A stretch of DNA of 7,567 nt from Spirochaetales bacterium. GTDB taxonomy: Bacteria; Spirochaetota; Spirochaetia; DSM-27196; SKKC01. The stretch's first letter is position 1; each line of letters starts with the position of its first letter. The stretch is from contig SKKC01000016.1 in the NCBI GenBank assembly GCA_007121695.1, forward strand, positions 1 through 7,567, written 5' to 3'. Of the stretch, positions 5,651-7,567 are shown one piece after another. Position numbers and translations under genes: made by a program. The notes beneath the pieces are model-generated. The model did no database searches and was not told the DNA's origin. It saw nothing but the letters and a program-made list of their open reading frames with translations.

Positions 5651-7567
5651 ATGCACGCCCAACCCGACATCTACTGGAATCGACTACAGCGGCAGCTGGC
5701 CAGCCGTGTGCAAACGCGACAGCCCGCATGGAAGGAGTTTCGTTCGCGACTTGAAACACACTTCGCCGATCTGCTGACTGTGTTTCTGACCCTGTACGGA
5801 AATCGACCCGACGCCGTATGGGAGCTCGAGGAGCTTCTTGTCGTTCTCTACGACGCGTTTGTAACGGGCAGGGCAGAAGAGTCTGTCGACCCGCGCCAGG
5901 ATGAAACCCCCTGGTACCTCGAGAGCTCGGTCGTCGGTGCCATGTGTTACACCGAACGGTTTGCGGGCACCGTGCAGGGCATTATTTCTCATCTCGACTA
6001 TCTCGAAGATCTTGGCATCCGCTATCTGCATCTCATGCCACCGTTTCTCTGTCCCGAAAAACGAAACGACGGTGGGTATGCGGTTTCGAGCTATCGGGAA
6101 CTGCGACCGGATCTTGGACACATAGACGACATCAGGGAGCTGTCGCGACGCATGCACACACGGGGCATGAAACTCGTGCTTGATTTCGTTTTTAACCACA
6201 CATCCGACGAGCATGAGTGGGCTCGCAAGGCGCTTGAAGGAGACCCCAGATACGCAGACCACTACTTTCTGTTCCCGGATCGAAGGCTTCCCGACGCGTA
6301 TGATCAGCATCTGAGGGAAATATTTCCCGAAGGCAAACGCGGCAGTTTCGTGTTCCACGAGACTTCGGGGCAGTGGGTCTGGAGCACGTTTAATCCGTAT
6401 CAGTGGGACCTGAACTATCGCAGTCCGGTGGTGTTCAGGGATATGGTCGGCGAAATGCTCTTTCTCGCGAATCTCGGCGTGGACGTTCTACGTCTCGACG
6501 CACTCGCCTTCACCTGGAAGGAACCGGGGACGTCCTGCGAAAATCTTCCTCGGGTACATACGCTTATTCGCGCGTTCAAGACAGCGGCACGAATAGCGGC
6601 ACCGTCGCTCGAATTCAAGAGCGAGGCGATAGTACACCCCGACGATGTCGTGAAGTACATTGACGTTCGCGAGTGCGCATTGTCCTACAATCCGCTTTTT
6701 ATGGCGCTGTCGTGGGAGTCTGTCGCAACGCAGTCGAGCGAGCTGTTGCTCAAGAGCCTCAGGACCAGATTCAGTCTGCCAAAGGACTGCGCATGGGTGA
6801 ATTACGTTCGCAGTCATGACGACATCGGGTGGACCTTCGCAGATGAAGACGCCTCGGAACTCGGCATACACGCGTCAGATCATCGGTCGTTTCTGAATCA
6901 CTTTTTCACCGACCGTTTTCCGGGTTCGTACGCCGCTGGACTGCCGTTTCAGTTGAACCCGGTCAACGGTGACTGCCGTGTCTGCGGCACAACAGCGTCG
7001 CTCGCAGGCGTCGAGAAAGGGCTGAAATCGGGCGATGAGTCGCTCATCAGGCGTGGTGTACAGCGAATACTGCTACTGCACGCCATGATGTTTACAGCTG
7101 GCGGCATTCCTCTCCTGTATCTTGGTGACGAGTTCGGACAGCTGAACGATTACTCGTTCCAGGACGACCCGGATACACGGGACGACTCGCGCTGGGTGCA
7201 CAGGCCCCGGTTCGACTGGGATGCCGCGCGCGGAACCCTGTCCGATAGCTCTGACAGCACATGGAGCGCCATGGTGTCGAATGGGATACGAAAGCTGATT
7301 CGCATACGCGCGAGTCGCTACTTTCCCCAGGGGAGCGAAACAGAGTTTCTCGATATCGGCAGCAGACACGCGGCCGGGATTCTACACACGGACGGCATGT
7401 CCAGCGTCTGCGGGTTATTCAATCTCTGCGAACAGCGATGTCCGGTACGGGTTCCGGCGCATATAGGCTTCCCGGATCAACTGTACGATGCATGGTCCGG
7501 TGAAACCGTGGACGCGGGTGCGGATCTGATACTGGAACCACTCGGATTTTTGCTTTTAACACCTGCA
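5651..7567 (+). CDS. ams: Amylosucrase (GH13 sucrose glucosyltransferase), lacking only the extreme 3' end
   Basis: A glycoside hydrolase family 13 enzyme that transfers glucose from sucrose to an alpha-1,4-glucan and releases fructose (EC 2.4.1.4). The 639 codons in the window are open to the right edge. The characterised Neisseria polysaccharea enzyme is 636 aa and its final segment aligns with the final LILEPLGFLLLTPA here, so at most a few codons and the stop are missing. Order: helical N-terminal domain (about 1-90), TIM barrel with YLHLMPPF (125-132), DGGYAVSSY (140-148), DFVFNH (178-183), nucleophile Asp283 in VLRLDALAF, acid/base Glu325 in FKSEAIVHP, and His389-Asp390 in VRSHDDIGWTFADED, then GGIPLLYLGDE (484-494), DDSRWVHRP (511-519) and a C-terminal beta domain. 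Asp140 and Arg514 match the salt-bridge pair (D144/R509) at the base of the Neisseria pocket, favouring amylosucrase over a simple alpha-amylase. No signal peptide is seen. A TAA at 5636-5638 closes the frame upstream, leaving ATG 5651 as the first start; it has no ribosome-binding site. Sucrose hydrolase is the main alternative. Confidence 0.93.
   Translation, partial: MHAQPDIYWNRLQRQLASRVQTRQPAWKEFRSRLETHFADLLTVFLTLYGNRPDAVWELEELLVVLYDAFVTGRAEESVDPRQDETPWYLESSVVGAMCYTERFAGTVQGIISHLDYLEDLGIRYLHLMPPFLCPEKRNDGGYAVSSYRELRPDLGHIDDIRELSRRMHTRGMKLVLDFVFNHTSDEHEWARKALEGDPRYADHYFLFPDRRLPDAYDQHLREIFPEGKRGSFVFHETSGQWVWSTFNPYQWDLNYRSPVVFRDMVGEMLFLANLGVDVLRLDALAFTWKEPGTSCENLPRVHTLIRAFKTAARIAAPSLEFKSEAIVHPDDVVKYIDVRECALSYNPLFMALSWESVATQSSELLLKSLRTRFSLPKDCAWVNYVRSHDDIGWTFADEDASELGIHASDHRSFLNHFFTDRFPGSYAAGLPFQLNPVNGDCRVCGTTASLAGVEKGLKSGDESLIRRGVQRILLLHAMMFTAGGIPLLYLGDEFGQLNDYSFQDDPDTRDDSRWVHRPRFDWDAARGTLSDSSDSTWSAMVSNGIRKLIRIRASRYFPQGSETEFLDIGSRHAAGILHTDGMSSVCGLFNLCEQRCPVRVPAHIGFPDQLYDAWSGETVDAGADLILEPLGFLLLTPA

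Noticed and set aside
5684..6358. A 224-codon minus-strand open frame
   Set aside because: It is antisense to the conserved amylosucrase coding sequence, whose family motifs extend across the whole stretch.

Overview
This is a bacterial chromosomal window with mid-to-high GC content, dense coding and five transcription units. No rRNA, tRNA, CRISPR array or mobile element is visible. The gene mix is a PyrK/PyrDB class 1B dihydroorotate dehydrogenase, an HPt-receiver-GGDEF signalling protein, a conserved protein of unknown function, a CymR-like Rrf2 regulator, a short RecQ helicase and an amylosucrase. It would suit a free-living, sugar-using bacterium. A spirochaete is my best guess from the general look of the proteins, but nothing in the sequence proves it.

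Layout. Positions 1-1001 (minus) hold pyrK followed by the 5' end of pyrD, overlapping by 10 nt; pyrD runs off the left edge. A 108-bp divergent intergenic region follows, with a good sigma70-type promoter for the plus strand. Positions 1110-2768 (plus) encode a 552-aa diguanylate cyclase (HPt, degenerate receiver, intact receiver, GGDEF with an I-site). Positions 2814-3584 (plus) encode a 256-aa protein that I cannot name, probably in the same transcript. It ends convergently with the Rrf2-family regulator (3612-4025, minus), which starts at GTG behind a strong Shine-Dalgarno. Upstream of the regulator is an AT-rich 140-bp gap with a candidate promoter overlapping an 8-bp-arm inverted repeat, a plausible autoregulatory operator. 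Positions 4166-5578 (minus) encode a 470-aa RecQ-type helicase without an HRDC domain. Positions 5579-5650 form a second divergent gap with a near-consensus promoter only about a dozen bases before the start of an amylosucrase (5651 to the right edge, plus). The amylosucrase appears complete except possibly for its last codon or two and its stop.

How the genes work together. PyrK and PyrD form one enzyme of pyrimidine synthesis. The diguanylate cyclase and its downstream neighbour may be functionally linked through co-transcription. The other genes look like independent housekeeping, regulatory or sugar-metabolism units. I see no clear new multi-gene system. The points most worth following are the apparently leaderless amylosucrase mRNA, the HPt/pseudo-receiver architecture of the cyclase, the unknown partner gene and the operator-like repeat before the Rrf2 gene.
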